From contig NZ_JMPP01000052.1 in NCBI RefSeq assembly GCF_000735435.1, positions 1 to 64,000 of the forward strand: DNA of 64,000 bases, given 5' to 3'. Below the pieces are notes generated by a model. That model saw nothing but the letters and a program-made list of their open reading frames with translations, searched no databases and was not told where the DNA came from. This stretch comes from Klebsiella planticola ATCC 33531. Its GTDB lineage: Bacteria; Pseudomonadota; Gammaproteobacteria; Enterobacterales; Enterobacteriaceae. Shown piece by piece: positions 1 to 8,825 of this stretch. Each line of letters opens with the position of its first letter. The first letter of the stretch is position 1. The translations under genes were made by a program, and so were the position numbers.

Positions 1-807
1 ATCGAGTCGCTGGCAAAAGAGGTCCGCGAGCTGGAAGAGCATCACCGCGACATGCTCAACCCGAATACCACCCGCGAACTGACCCGACTGGTCAGCAACC
101 TTAACCGGCTGCTGACCAGCGAGCGCGAGCGCTACGACAAATATCGCACCACGCTGACCGATTTGACCCATAGTCTGAAAACGCCGCTGGCCGTGCTGCA
201 AAGCACCCTGCGTTCTTTGCGCGGCGAAAAGATTGACCTTAATGAAGCAGAACCGATCATGCTGGAGCAGATCAGCCGCATCTCGCAGCAAATCGGCTAC
301 TACCTGCATCGCGCCAGTATGCGCAGCGGCGGTACCCTGCTCAGCCGCGAACTGCACCCCATTGCGCCGCTGCTCGACAAGTTGACCTCGGCGTTGAACA
401 AGGTTTATCAGCGCAAAGGGGTCAATATCAGTCTTGATATCTCTCCGGAGATCAGCTTTGTCGGCGAACAGAATGATTTTATGGAAGTGATGGGCAACGT
501 GCTGGATAACGCCTGTAAATACTGCCTGGAATTTGTCGAAGTTTCCGTGCGTCAGACCAACGACAACCACCTGCATATTCTGGTGGAAGATGATGGCCCC
601 GGCATCCCGTTAAACCAGCGGACTGCCGTATTCGATCGCGGGCAACGTGCCGATACGCTGCGGCCAGGCCAGGGCGTGGGACTCTCCGTCGCCCGGGAGA
701 TCGTTGAGCAATACGATGGCGACATTCTCACCGGCGAAAGTCTGCTCGGCGGAGCCTGCATGGAGGTGGTTTTTGGCCGCCAGCTGCCCGACGATACGGA
801 AAGCTGA
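1..807 (+). CDS. phoQ: PhoQ sensor kinase, C-terminal part (5' truncated by window edge)
   Basis: This is the cytoplasmic part of PhoQ, the membrane histidine kinase that senses low Mg2+, acid pH and cationic peptides and phosphorylates PhoP. The reading frame is open from base 1, so the gene starts outside the window; 268 residues are visible against about 486 in E. coli. Visible parts are the end of the HAMP/linker helix, the H box (LTHSLKTPL, phospho-acceptor His at bases 169-171), the N box ([10 protein letters not shown]), and G1/G2 boxes ([17 protein letters not shown]) of the HATPase domain. It ends 124 bases before roxA. The phoP gene should lie to the left of the window. Confidence 0.95.
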   Translation: MESLAKEVRELEEHHRDMLNPNTTRELTRLVSNLNRLLTSERERYDKYRTTLTDLTHSLKTPLAVLQSTLRSLRGEKIDLNEAEPIMLEQISRISQQIGYYLHRASMRSGGTLLSRELHPIAPLLDKLTSALNKVYQRKGVNISLDISPEISFVGEQNDFMEVMGNVLDNACKYCLEFVEVSVRQTNDNHLHILVEDDGPGIPLNQRTAVFDRGQRADTLRPGQGVGLSVAREIVEQYDGDILTGESLLGGACMEVVFGRQLPDDTES

Positions 808-879
808 ATCGCCCCGCTTCCCACGCCTGGGCAAACTCTGTGACTACGAAGCACAATCGCCGTCAACAAAGAGGCAGTT

Positions 880-899
880 TGAAGCATGGCGTGTATAAT
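880..899 (+). promoter_or_regulatory. possible roxA promoter -10 element
   Basis: A perfect TATAAT lies at 894-899, about 33 bases before the roxA start. No good -35 hexamer sits at 17 bases spacing, so the promoter may be activator dependent or weak. Inference only. Confidence 0.4.
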
Positions 900-931
900 C
901 CCAAACAGACACCTGCTGTGGAATAAATAAA

Positions 932-2053
932 ATGGATTATCAATTAACGCTTAACTGGCCTGACTTTATCGAACGCTACTGGCAAAAACGCCCGGTAGTC
1001 CTCAAGCGCGGCTTCGCGAATTTCGTCGATCCCATTAGCCCGGATGAACTGGCCGGGCTGGCGATGGAAAGCGAAGTCGATAGCCGCCTGGTCAGCCATC
1101 AGGACGGGAAATGGCAGGTCAGCCATGGTCCTTTCGAAAGCTACGACCATCTGAGCGAAAACAACTGGTCGCTGCTGGTGCAGGCGGTGAATAACTGGCA
1201 CGAGCCGACGGCCGCGCTGATGCAGCCCTTCCGCGCTCTCCCCGACTGGCGTATTGATGATCTGATGATCTCTTTCTCCGTGCCCGGCGGCGGCGTAGGT
1301 CCCCATCTCGATCAGTACGACGTGTTTATCATCCAGGGAACCGGCCGGCGTCGTTGGCGCGTGGGCGATAAAGTCCCGATGAAGCAGCACTGCCCGCATC
1401 CAGACCTGCTGCAGGTGGATCCGTTCGACGCCATCATTGATGAAGAGATGGAGCCGGGCGATATTCTCTATATTCCGCCGGGATTCCCGCACGAGGGGTA
1501 TTCCCTGGAAAACTCGCTGAACTATTCGGTAGGCTATCGCGCGCCAAATGCCCGCGAGCTGTTCAGCGGCTTTGCCGACTATATTCTGCAACGTGAACTG
1601 GGTAGCCAGCGCTATGTCGATCCGGATGTGCCTTCCCGCGATCATCCGGCGGATATTCTGCCGGCTGAACTCGACCGTCTGCGCGATATGATGCTGGGGT
1701 TGATTAACCAGCCAGAGCATTTTAAGCAGTGGTTTGGGGAGTTTATCACCCAATCCCGCCATGAGCTGGACGTCGCTCCTGCTGAGCCGCCGTATCAGCC
1801 TGATGAGATTTACGACGCGCTACAACAGGGCGATCGCCTGGTGCGGCTGGGCGGGCTGCGCGTACTGCGTATCGATGGCGAGGTGTTCGTCAACGGCGAG
1901 AAGATTAATTCGCCGCACCGTCCGGCGCTGGACGCGCTGGCCACGCATCTGTCGCTTAACGCGGAACATTTTGGCGATGCGCTGGAAGATCCATCGTTCC
2001 TCGCAATGCTTGCCGCACTGGTCAACTGCGGCTACTGGTTCTTCGAGGACTGA
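932..2053 (+). CDS. roxA: RoxA, ribosomal protein uL16 arginine hydroxylase (JmjC-type oxygenase)
   Basis: RoxA (YcfD) is a 2-oxoglutarate/Fe(II) oxygenase that hydroxylates an arginine of ribosomal protein L16 (Arg81 in E. coli). The 373-residue length matches the family. The metal-binding facial triad is visible as His125 and Asp127 in GPHLDQYD and His187 in GFPHEGY, at the same numbers as E. coli. The N-terminal JmjC barrel is followed by a dimerisation region and a C-terminal winged-helix-like domain. The gene follows phoQ in the same direction, as in E. coli, and ends just before the REP array. Confidence 0.93.
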   Translation: MDYQLTLNWPDFIERYWQKRPVVLKRGFANFVDPISPDELAGLAMESEVDSRLVSHQDGKWQVSHGPFESYDHLSENNWSLLVQAVNNWHEPTAALMQPFRALPDWRIDDLMISFSVPGGGVGPHLDQYDVFIIQGTGRRRWRVGDKVPMKQHCPHPDLLQVDPFDAIIDEEMEPGDILYIPPGFPHEGYSLENSLNYSVGYRAPNARELFSGFADYILQRELGSQRYVDPDVPSRDHPADILPAELDRLRDMMLGLINQPEHFKQWFGEFITQSRHELDVAPAEPPYQPDEIYDALQQGDRLVRLGGLRVLRIDGEVFVNGEKINSPHRPALDALATHLSLNAEHFGDALEDPSFLAMLAALVNCGYWFFED

Positions 2054-2063
2054 GCCGCGAGAT

Positions 2064-2512
2064 GCCCGGTGGCGGCTCACGCCTTACCGGGCCTACGGTC
2101 CCGGCTCCGGGATTATGTACCACACCGCATATATTGCCCGGTGGCGGCTCGCGCCTTACCGGGCCTACGGTCCCGGCTCCGGAATTATGTAGCGCACTGC
2201 ATATATTGCCCAATGGCGGCTCGCGCCTTACCGGGCCTACGGTCCGGGCTCCGGGATTGTGTACCACACCTCATATATTGCCCGGTGGCGGCTCGCGCCT
2301 TACCGGGCCTACGGTCGGGCTCCGGGATTGTGTACCACACCGCATATATTGCCCGGTGGCGGCTCGCGCCTTACCGGGCCTACGGTCCGGGCTCCGGGAT
2401 TGTGTACCACACCGCATATATTGCCCGATGGCGGCTCGCGCCTTACCGGGCCTACGGGATGAATGTGAGTCTGGATTCTGTAGGCCGGGTAAGGCGTGAG
2501 CCGTCACCCGGC
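2064..2512 (+). repeat. REP array, left block: six direct REP units at about 72-base period plus one inverted unit
   Basis: Six near-identical 33-base REP palindromes (consensus begins gcccggtggcggctcgcgcc and ends ccgggcctac) start at 2064, 2136, 2208, 2280, 2351 and 2423. The roughly 39-base linkers between them are also conserved (ggtccgggctccggg...catatatt), so the repeating unit is the whole 72 bases. A seventh unit lies inverted at 2480-2512 and overlaps the end of the RAYT gene. REP units typically bind the RAYT transposase and affect mRNA decay or termination; here the array follows roxA. Confidence 0.9.
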
Positions 2513-3007
2513 GTTCTGTTTGCGCTCTCCGGCGTCAAAATCGGCAACGTCCCCAGCCCAATCCGGCGGATACAACCCGAGGCTCACATCACGATGAAAA
2601 GTTGAATACGGCCAGTCAATCACCCTCTTCACATAGCCATGTTTCACCGGATTGATGTAAACGTAATCCATATGCCGTCGGTAATCGTCCTCATGACGGA
2701 TCGCATGTTCCCAGAAACGGGGCTGCCAGACCTCGCGCATTCCCAGTTCGCGGGTGAATGTTTTTTTAATATCCCGCCAGCGTCCCGAATAATCGGTATC
2801 ACCTTCCGGTAGCGTCCAGATAGCGTGCATATGTTCGGGTAAAATAACCCACGCGTTAATCAGGAAGGGCTTTTTGCGTTTAATATCAGCTGTCACAGCG
2901 CGAAGTTGAGCGATATGGCGGGTCAAAAGATCGCTTTGCCGATTTCGCAAATTGACGGTAAAGAACCAGGTACCGCCAGGGATATGGCTGCGGCGGTAAT
3001 TTGACAT
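2504..3007 (-). CDS. REP-associated tyrosine transposase (RAYT)
   Basis: This is a single-copy HUH-type nuclease related to IS200/IS605 TnpA that acts on REP palindromes. The 167-residue protein shows the paired histidines of the HUH site (PEHMHAIW, His59 and His61), the catalytic-tyrosine region (HMDYVYINPVKHGY, Tyr115 likely) and the family motif DWPYSTFHR near 133. The start at 3007 is chosen because AGGGA lies about nine bases upstream; an in-frame upstream ATG at 3061 has no good site. It is flanked on both sides by REP units. The last codons (Ala-Gly-stop) come from the inverted REP at 2480-2512. Likely domesticated rather than a self-copying element. Confidence 0.88.
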   Translation of the reverse strand: MSNYRRSHIPGGTWFFTVNLRNRQSDLLTRHIAQLRAVTADIKRKKPFLINAWVILPEHMHAIWTLPEGDTDYSGRWRDIKKTFTRELGMREVWQPRFWEHAIRHEDDYRRHMDYVYINPVKHGYVKRVIDWPYSTFHRDVSLGLYPPDWAGDVADFDAGERKQNAG

Positions 3008-3071
3008 CAGAGGTTCCCTCCCCTTCCGCAGGTGCAGGTACGCAGTCTTTGCGAACCGCACGTTCGGTATT

Positions 3072-3240
3072 GCCCGGTGGCGGCTTACGCCTTACCGGGC
3101 CTACGGTCCGGGCTCCGGGATTATGTACCGCACCGCATATATTGCCCGGTGGCGGCTCACGCCTTACCGGGCCTACGGTCCGGGCTCCGGAATTATGTAG
3201 CGCACCGCATATATTGCCCGCTGCGGCTTACCGGGCCTAC
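3072..3240 (+). repeat. REP array, right block: three direct units
   Basis: Units start at 3072, 3144 and 3216 with the same 72-base period as the left block; the third is shortened inside its palindrome. Linkers match the left block: the first has gattatgtacc and the second aattatgtagc, in the same order as the linkers between left units 1-2 and 2-3. This suggests a duplicated three-unit segment around the RAYT gene. Confidence 0.88.
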
Positions 3241-3246
3241 CAATAG

Positions 3247-3272
3247 CCCGGATAAGCACCGCGCTATCCGGG
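3247..3272. terminator. 8-bp stem palindrome downstream of pepT
   Basis: Cccggata pairs with tatccggg across a 10-base loop, 13 bases past the pepT stop on the minus strand. There is no U tract, so it may be a REP remnant or an mRNA 3'-end stabiliser rather than an intrinsic terminator. Confidence 0.4.
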
Positions 3273-3284
3273 AGTTCTTCGGGA

Positions 3285-4514
3285 TCAGGAGCCGCGTTTT
3301 GCCGTTAGCTCCGCAATCCGCACAATCACCTGCACCGCCTTCTCCATCCCCTCCAGCGTGACGAATTCATGCTTGCCGTGATAGTTATAGCCGCCGGTAA
3401 ACAGGTTCGGACAGGGTAGCCCCATAAAAGAGAGCTGAGCGCCGTCGGTGCCGCCGCGAATCGGCTTCATTTGCGGTTCAATATCGCAATCCACCATCGC
3501 CTGGCGGGCAATCTCCACGACGTGCGGGTGCGACATCACTTTTTCATGCATATTGTAATAGCTGTCTTCAATCACCAGCTCAATATAGCAATCCGGATGC
3601 AGCCCCTTACCGACCTTTTTGGCAATTTCCATCATTTTGCGCTTGCGGGCCTCGAACTGCTTACGGTCAAAGTCGCGAATGATGTAGTGCATTTCTGCCC
3701 GGTCAACGCTGCCTTTCATGCTCGCCAGATGGTAAAAACCTTCGTAGCCTTCGGTCGTCTCCGGCACCTCATCGGCAGGGATTTCCGCATGAATCCGTGC
3801 CGCCAGCGACAGCGCATTCACCATCACCCCTTTTGCGGTGCCCGGATGGACATTGTTGCCCACGATCTTAATGGTCACCGATGCGGCGTTGAAGTTTTCA
3901 AACTCCAGCTCGCCCACTCCGCCGCCGTCAACGGTATAGGCCCAGCGGGCGTCAAACGCGGCGACATCAAAGTGCTTCGCCCCTTTCCCGACCTCTTCGT
4001 CAGGCGTGAAGGCCACGCGAATATCGCCGTGAGGAATATTTTTCGCCTTCAGCGTCGCCAGCGCGGTCATTATCTCGGCGATACCGGCTTTGTCATCGGC
4101 GCCAAGCAGCGTTTTGCCATCGGTGGTGATCAGCGTTTGCCCAAGCAACTGGTGCAGTACCGGGAACATCACCGGTGAGAGCACTTCATCGCCAATCCCA
4201 AGCGCGATATCACCGCCACGGTAGTTTTCAACGATTTGCGGGTTCACGTTTTTGCCGCTGAAATCCGGCGCCGTGTCGACGTGGGAAATAAAGCCAATGG
4301 GCGGAATAGCGCCGGCAACGTTGGCCGGAAGGGTTCCCATTACCGTCCCTTTCTCACTTAGCGTCACATTAACCAGTCCCATTTCTTCCAGCTGCGCCTG
4401 CAGCAGGCGTAACAGCTTCCACTGACCTTCCGTGCTTGGAACCTGACGCACGCCAGGCTTCGACTGTGTGTCCAGAGAAACGTACTGTAAAAAACGCTCA
4501 AGCAATTTATCCAT
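3285..4514 (-). CDS. pepT: Peptidase T (tripeptide aminopeptidase)
   Basis: PepT is a cytosolic dinuclear zinc aminopeptidase of the M20B family that removes N-terminal residues from tripeptides. The 409-residue protein matches E. coli PepT (408). Visible metal and catalytic motifs are [26 protein letters not shown] (catalytic Glu pair), YTVDGGG and the C-terminal NYHGKHEF. The start MDKLLERF at 4514 is preferred over an upstream ATG at 4550 because it matches the family N terminus and follows GAGGGTGG. It is divergent from potA, as in E. coli, where pepT is FNR-induced; I did not find a convincing FNR box here. Confidence 0.95.
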   Translation of the reverse strand: MDKLLERFLQYVSLDTQSKPGVRQVPSTEGQWKLLRLLQAQLEEMGLVNVTLSEKGTVMGTLPANVAGAIPPIGFISHVDTAPDFSGKNVNPQIVENYRGGDIALGIGDEVLSPVMFPVLHQLLGQTLITTDGKTLLGADDKAGIAEIMTALATLKAKNIPHGDIRVAFTPDEEVGKGAKHFDVAAFDARWAYTVDGGGVGELEFENFNAASVTIKIVGNNVHPGTAKGVMVNALSLAARIHAEIPADEVPETTEGYEGFYHLASMKGSVDRAEMHYIIRDFDRKQFEARKRKMMEIAKKVGKGLHPDCYIELVIEDSYYNMHEKVMSHPHVVEIARQAMVDCDIEPQMKPIRGGTDGAQLSFMGLPCPNLFTGGYNYHGKHEFVTLEGMEKAVQVIVRIAELTAKRGS

Positions 4515-4661
4515 GTAGCCACCCTCATCTTTTGTGACAACATTATTCATAAGCCCGAATATACAAATATTGCGTCAGGTCATTTTTAGCCCGGCAAATA
4601 AAAATTTAATACATGAACCGGCGTATTGTTGTAAAGGTCGTGTATCCGTATGAGACAGGCA

Positions 4662-4690
4662 TTGGCGATCGCAAGCGATTGCCGTAGAAT
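4662..4690 (+). promoter_or_regulatory. predicted sigma70 promoter for potABCD
   Basis: A TTGGCG -35 (4662-4667) and a TAGAAT -10 (4685-4690) are separated by exactly 17 bases. It lies about 80 bases before the conserved potA ATG and is the best promoter-like pair in the pepT-potA gap. Confidence 0.65.
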
Positions 4691-4788
4691 GCTGGCCCTC
4701 GTTTATTATGCGCAACCGCAAAGGTGGTTAACCACAAACCCCGCAACGGTCAATCGTCCGCTGCGTCTACATGGGACAGAGTTAAAAA

Positions 4789-5907
4789 TTGAATATACAA
4801 CCGCGTTCGCTTTCGCCGCTGGTGCAACTGGCGGGAATTCGCAAAAGCTTTGATGGAAAAACGGTTATCTCAGATCTGAATCTGACCATCAACAACGGTG
4901 AGTTTCTCACCCTGCTTGGCCCCTCTGGCTGCGGTAAAACCACCGTTCTTCGTCTTATTGCCGGGCTTGAAAACGTCGACAGCGGGCGAATTCATCTCGA
5001 AGATCAGGACATCACTCATGTTCCGGCGGAAAACCGCCACGTCAATACCGTTTTCCAAAGCTACGCTCTGTTTCCCCATATGAGCGTATTCGAAAACGTC
5101 GCCTTCGGTCTGCGGATGCAGAAAACGCCGGCGGCGGAAATCACGCCTCGCGTCCTCGATGCGCTGCGCATGGTCCAGCTGGAGGAGTTTGCCCAACGCA
5201 AACCGCATCAGCTCTCCGGCGGTCAGCAGCAGCGGGTGGCTATCGCCCGGGCGGTGGTCAACAAACCGCGCCTGCTGCTGCTGGATGAGTCCCTGTCGGC
5301 GCTGGATTACAAGCTGCGTAAGCAGATGCAAAACGAGCTGAAGGCGTTGCAGCGTAAGCTGGGCATCACCTTCGTCTTCGTCACCCACGATCAGGAAGAG
5401 GCCCTGACCATGTCCGACCGCATCGTGGTCATGCGCGATGGGAAAATCGAGCAGGACGGCACGCCGCGTGAAATCTACGAAGAGCCGAAAAACCTGTTCG
5501 TCGCCAGTTTTATCGGCGAGATTAATCTGTTTAATGCTACGGTCATTGAACGCCTTGACGAGCAGCGCGTCCGCGCCAGCGTTGAAGGCCGCGAATGCAA
5601 TATCTACGTCAACTTCCCCGTCGAGCGGGATCAGCGGCTGAACGTTCTGCTGCGCCCGGAAGATCTGCGCGTCGATGAAGTCCACGACGGCAGCAACGCC
5701 GACGGACTGATCGGCTACATTCGCGAGCGCAACTACAAAGGCATGACGCTGGAGTCGGTTGTCGAACTGGAAAATGGCAAAATGGTGATGGTCAGTGAAT
5801 TCTTTAACGAAGACGATCCGGACTTTGATCACCCGCTTGACCAGAAAATGGCCATTAACTGGGTAGAAAGCTGGGAGGTTGTGCTGGCTGATGAAGAACA
5901 CCAGTAA
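4789..5907 (+). CDS. potA: Spermidine/putrescine ABC transporter ATPase PotA
   Basis: PotA is the ATPase that powers PotBC import of spermidine and putrescine. It has a Walker A (GPSGCGKT, about 44-51), the signature LSGGQ (142-146), Walker B (LLLLDE, 162-167) and a C-terminal regulatory TOBE-like domain. The E. coli start ATG-GGA-CAG-AGT is conserved at 4771, but the next codon is TAA instead of AAA. Translation must therefore begin downstream, most likely at the TTG at 4789 (codon 7 of the usual frame), giving 372 residues. The core protein is intact, so the gene is probably functional. The 3' end overlaps potB by 17 bases. Confidence 0.92.
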   Translation: MNIQPRSLSPLVQLAGIRKSFDGKTVISDLNLTINNGEFLTLLGPSGCGKTTVLRLIAGLENVDSGRIHLEDQDITHVPAENRHVNTVFQSYALFPHMSVFENVAFGLRMQKTPAAEITPRVLDALRMVQLEEFAQRKPHQLSGGQQQRVAIARAVVNKPRLLLLDESLSALDYKLRKQMQNELKALQRKLGITFVFVTHDQEEALTMSDRIVVMRDGKIEQDGTPREIYEEPKNLFVASFIGEINLFNATVIERLDEQRVRASVEGRECNIYVNFPVERDQRLNVLLRPEDLRVDEVHDGSNADGLIGYIRERNYKGMTLESVVELENGKMVMVSEFFNEDDPDFDHPLDQKMAINWVESWEVVLADEEHQ

Positions 5908-6748
5908 ATTCCAGAATGTGGTGATCGCCACTATCGTGGGTTGGCTTGTGCTGTTTGTGTTCCTGCCCAACCTGATGATCATCGGTACCAGCTTTTTGAC
6001 CCGCGACGACGCCAGTTTCGTCAAGATGGTCTTCACGCTGGATAACTACACGCGCCTGCTGGATCCGCTCTATTACGACGTGCTGCTGCACTCGCTTAAT
6101 ATGGCGCTGCTGGCGACCCTTGCCTGTCTGGCGCTCGGCTATCCTTTCGCCTGGTTTCTGGCCAGGCTGCCGGAAAAAGTGCGCCCGCTGCTGCTGTTTC
6201 TGCTGATCGTGCCGTTCTGGACCAACTCCTTGATCCGTATCTACGGGCTGAAAATCTTCCTCAGCACCAAAGGGTATCTCAACGAGTTCCTGCTGTGGCT
6301 GGGAGTGATTGATACGCCGCTGCGCATCATGTATACCCCGTCTGCGGTCATCATCGGACTGGTCTATATTCTGCTGCCATTTATGGTGATGCCGCTGTAC
6401 TCCAGTATTGAGAAGCTCGATCGTCCTCTGCTGGAAGCGGCAAGAGATCTGGGCGCCAGCAAGCTGCAAACCTTTATCCGCATCATTATTCCACTGACCA
6501 TGCCGGGTATTATTGCCGGCTGTCTGCTGGTGATGCTGCCGGCGATGGGGCTGTTCTACGTCTCGGATCTGATGGGCGGCGCCAAAAACCTGCTGATCGG
6601 TAACGTGATTAAGAGTCAGTTCCTGAATATCCGCGACTGGCCGTTTGGCGCCGCGACCAGCATTACGCTGACGCTGGTGATGGGCCTGATGCTGTTAATT
6701 TACTGGCGCGCGGCGCGTCTGTTGAATAGCAAGGTGGAACTCGAATGA
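5891..6748 (+). CDS. potB: Spermidine/putrescine ABC transporter permease PotB
   Basis: PotB is one of two inner-membrane permeases of the PotABCD importer. The 285-residue protein has about six membrane segments and the EAA loop that contacts PotA ([17 protein letters not shown]). The ATG at 5891 (MKNTSKFQ) is chosen over an in-frame TTG at 5879 because GGGAGG at 5873-5878 lies 12 bases before it and the N terminus matches the family. It overlaps potA and ends in an ATGA overlap with potC, so coupling of translation is likely. Confidence 0.93.
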   Translation: MKNTSKFQNVVIATIVGWLVLFVFLPNLMIIGTSFLTRDDASFVKMVFTLDNYTRLLDPLYYDVLLHSLNMALLATLACLALGYPFAWFLARLPEKVRPLLLFLLIVPFWTNSLIRIYGLKIFLSTKGYLNEFLLWLGVIDTPLRIMYTPSAVIIGLVYILLPFMVMPLYSSIEKLDRPLLEAARDLGASKLQTFIRIIIPLTMPGIIAGCLLVMLPAMGLFYVSDLMGGAKNLLIGNVIKSQFLNIRDWPFGAATSITLTLVMGLMLLIYWRAARLLNSKVELE

Positions 6749-7530
6749 TCGGTCGACTGCTGCGCGGCGGCTTTATGACCGCCATTTATGCTTACCTGTA
6801 TATTCCGATCATTATTCTGATCGTCAACTCGTTTAACAGTTCGCGCTTTGGTATTAACTGGCAGGGCTTTACCACTCAATGGTATAGCCTGTTGATGAAC
6901 AACGATAGTCTGCTGCAGGCCGCACAGCACTCGCTGACCATGGCGGTGCTGTCAGCCACCTTTGCAACGCTTATCGGGTCGCTGACCGCCGTCGCGCTGT
7001 ATCGCTATCGTTTTCGTGGTAAACCGTTCGTCAGCGGGATGCTGTTCGTGGTGATGATGTCGCCGGATATCGTCATGGCCATCTCCCTGCTGGTGCTGTT
7101 TATGCTGATCGGCATTCAGTTGGGGTTCTGGTCGCTGCTGTTTTCGCACATCACCTTCTGCCTGCCTTTCGTGGTGGTGACGGTCTATTCGCGCCTCAAA
7201 GGTTTTGATGTGCGGATGCTGGAGGCGGCGAAAGATCTGGGCGCCAGCGAGTTGACCATTCTGCGTAAAATTCTTCTGCCGCTGGCGCTGCCTGCCGTGG
7301 CCGCCGGATGGCTGCTGAGCTTTACGCTGTCGATGGATGATGTGGTGGTGTCGTCATTCGTGACCGGCCCGGGTTACGAGATCCTGCCGCTGAAGATCTA
7401 TTCGATGGTCAAAGTGGGCGTATCGCCGGAAGTGAATGCCCTGGCGACGATTCTGTTAGTTCTGTCGCTGGTGATGGTCATCGCCAGCCAATTGATTGCA
7501 CGTGATAAAACTCAGGGGACGTTAAAATGA
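6745..7530 (+). CDS. potC: Spermidine/putrescine ABC transporter permease PotC
   Basis: PotC is the second permease of the polyamine importer and forms a heterodimer with PotB. It has 261 residues (E. coli 264), about six hydrophobic segments and an EAA loop (EAAKDLGASELTILRK). Start and stop overlap its neighbours by four bases (ATGA at 6745 and 7527), typical of a tightly coupled operon. Confidence 0.95.
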   Translation: MIGRLLRGGFMTAIYAYLYIPIIILIVNSFNSSRFGINWQGFTTQWYSLLMNNDSLLQAAQHSLTMAVLSATFATLIGSLTAVALYRYRFRGKPFVSGMLFVVMMSPDIVMAISLLVLFMLIGIQLGFWSLLFSHITFCLPFVVVTVYSRLKGFDVRMLEAAKDLGASELTILRKILLPLALPAVAAGWLLSFTLSMDDVVVSSFVTGPGYEILPLKIYSMVKVGVSPEVNALATILLVLSLVMVIASQLIARDKTQGTLK

Positions 7531-8573
7531 AAAAATGGTCACGCCACCTGCTCGCAGCGGGCGCTCTGGTAATGGGTATCAGCGCCGCGCATGCGGACGA
7601 CAGCAAAACGCTCTATTTCTATAACTGGACCGAGTATGTGCCGCCGGGTCTGCTGGAGCAGTTCACCAAAGAGACCGGCATCAAGGTTATCTATTCCACT
7701 TACGAGTCGAATGAAACCATGTACGCCAAACTCAAAACCTACAAAGACGGCGCCTACGATCTGGTGGTGCCTTCCACCTATTTCGTCGACAAGATGCGTA
7801 AAGAAGGGATGTTGCAGAAGATCGATAAGAGCAAGCTGACGAACTTCAGCAACCTCGATCCGCAGATGCTGAACAAACCGTTCGATCCGGGTAACGATTA
7901 TTCCATTCCCTACATCTGGGGCGCCACCGCCATTGGCGTCAATAGCGATGCTATCGACCCGAAAACCGTCACCAGCTGGGCCGACCTGTGGAAACCAGAG
8001 TATAAGAGCAGCCTGCTGCTGACAGACGATGCGCGGGAAGTGTTCCAGATAGCCTTACGTAAGCTGGGCTATTCCGGCAATACCACCGACCCGAAAGAGA
8101 TTGAAGCCGCCTACAACGAGCTGAAAAAACTGATGCCTAACGTCGCGGCGTTTAACTCCGATAATCCGGCCAACCCGTATATGGAAGGGGAAGTGAATCT
8201 CGGCATGGTGTGGAACGGTTCGGCATGGGTTGCCCGCCAGTCGGGCACGCCGCTCGAGGTCGTCTGGCCGAAAGAAGGCGGGATCTTCTGGATGGATAGC
8301 CTGGCGATTCCGGCGAATGCGAAAAACGTCGACGGCGCGCTCAAGCTGATTAACTTCTTGCTGCGTCCGGAAGTGGCAAAACAGGTGGCGGAAACCATCG
8401 GCTACCCGACGCCAAATCTCGCCGCGCGTAAAATGCTCAGCCCGGAAGTCGCCAATGATAAGTCGCTCTACCCGGATGCGGACACTATCGCCAGGGGCGA
8501 ATGGCAAAACGATGTGGGCAGCGCCAGCACCCTGTATGAAGAGTATTATCAGAAGCTAAAAGCGGGCCGTTAA
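7527..8573 (+). CDS. potD: Spermidine/putrescine-binding periplasmic protein PotD
   Basis: PotD captures spermidine (and putrescine) in the periplasm and delivers it to PotBC. The 348-residue precursor has a Sec signal peptide (MKKWSRHLLAAGALVMG..., cleavage after AHA near 23). The mature part is a two-lobe binding protein with conserved pocket residues in the segments YNWTEYVP, PSTYFVDKM, MVWNGSAW and IFWMDSLAIP. It closes the potABCD operon and is followed by a hairpin terminator. Confidence 0.95.
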   Translation: MKKWSRHLLAAGALVMGISAAHADDSKTLYFYNWTEYVPPGLLEQFTKETGIKVIYSTYESNETMYAKLKTYKDGAYDLVVPSTYFVDKMRKEGMLQKIDKSKLTNFSNLDPQMLNKPFDPGNDYSIPYIWGATAIGVNSDAIDPKTVTSWADLWKPEYKSSLLLTDDAREVFQIALRKLGYSGNTTDPKEIEAAYNELKKLMPNVAAFNSDNPANPYMEGEVNLGMVWNGSAWVARQSGTPLEVVWPKEGGIFWMDSLAIPANAKNVDGALKLINFLLRPEVAKQVAETIGYPTPNLAARKMLSPEVANDKSLYPDADTIARGEWQNDVGSASTLYEEYYQKLKAGR

Positions 8574-8581
8574 TCCCGTCA

Positions 8582-8607
8582 GGCGGAGCCCCGGCTCCGC
8601 CGTTGTT
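8582..8607 (+). terminator. intrinsic terminator after potD
   Basis: Ggcggagcc pairs with ggctccgcc, followed by a short T-rich stretch (gttgttt), nine bases after the potD stop. The remaining bases to 8825 hold no gene I can support. Confidence 0.7.
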
Positions 8608-8825
8608 TCGTCCTTCCCCCGCTCTACTCCGCAACACTGACACTCATACCAGCGCAGAATTTCCGCCACGAGGCTAATCATGCTGGCGACGGTATGACTG
8701 CTGCCGAGGCGGGGAAATCGGGTCGCTATTATCATCCCGCGTAAGCCGCCGGGTGCGGCCATTCCTCCGCGATTCAACTCTGGGTATTAGCACCCGCACG
8801 TTGATTGGGGCACCCGGAGGCCGGC

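Noticed and set aside
944-1762. 272-codon open frame opposite roxA
   Set aside because: Antisense shadow of a conserved gene in GC-rich DNA; the roxA frame has intact catalytic residues.
2062-2605. Long plus-strand open frames across the REP array, and a CRISPR-like regular spacing
   Set aside because: The frames are repeats of a 72-base (multiple of three) unit and encode only iterated peptide. It is not CRISPR: the repeat cores are palindromic REPs, the linkers are conserved rather than unique, and no cas genes are present.
4650-4853. 67-codon frame over the potA promoter
   Set aside because: It crosses the predicted promoter and overlaps the potA start in another frame; no conservation evident.
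4870-6036. 388-codon frame opposite potA
   Set aside because: Shadow of the conserved ATPase frame; low-complexity composition and no family motif.
8556-8777. 73-codon minus frame between potD and the acyl-CoA synthetase
   Set aside because: It overlaps the potD end and its terminator; no family recognised. A gene remnant cannot be excluded but is not supported.
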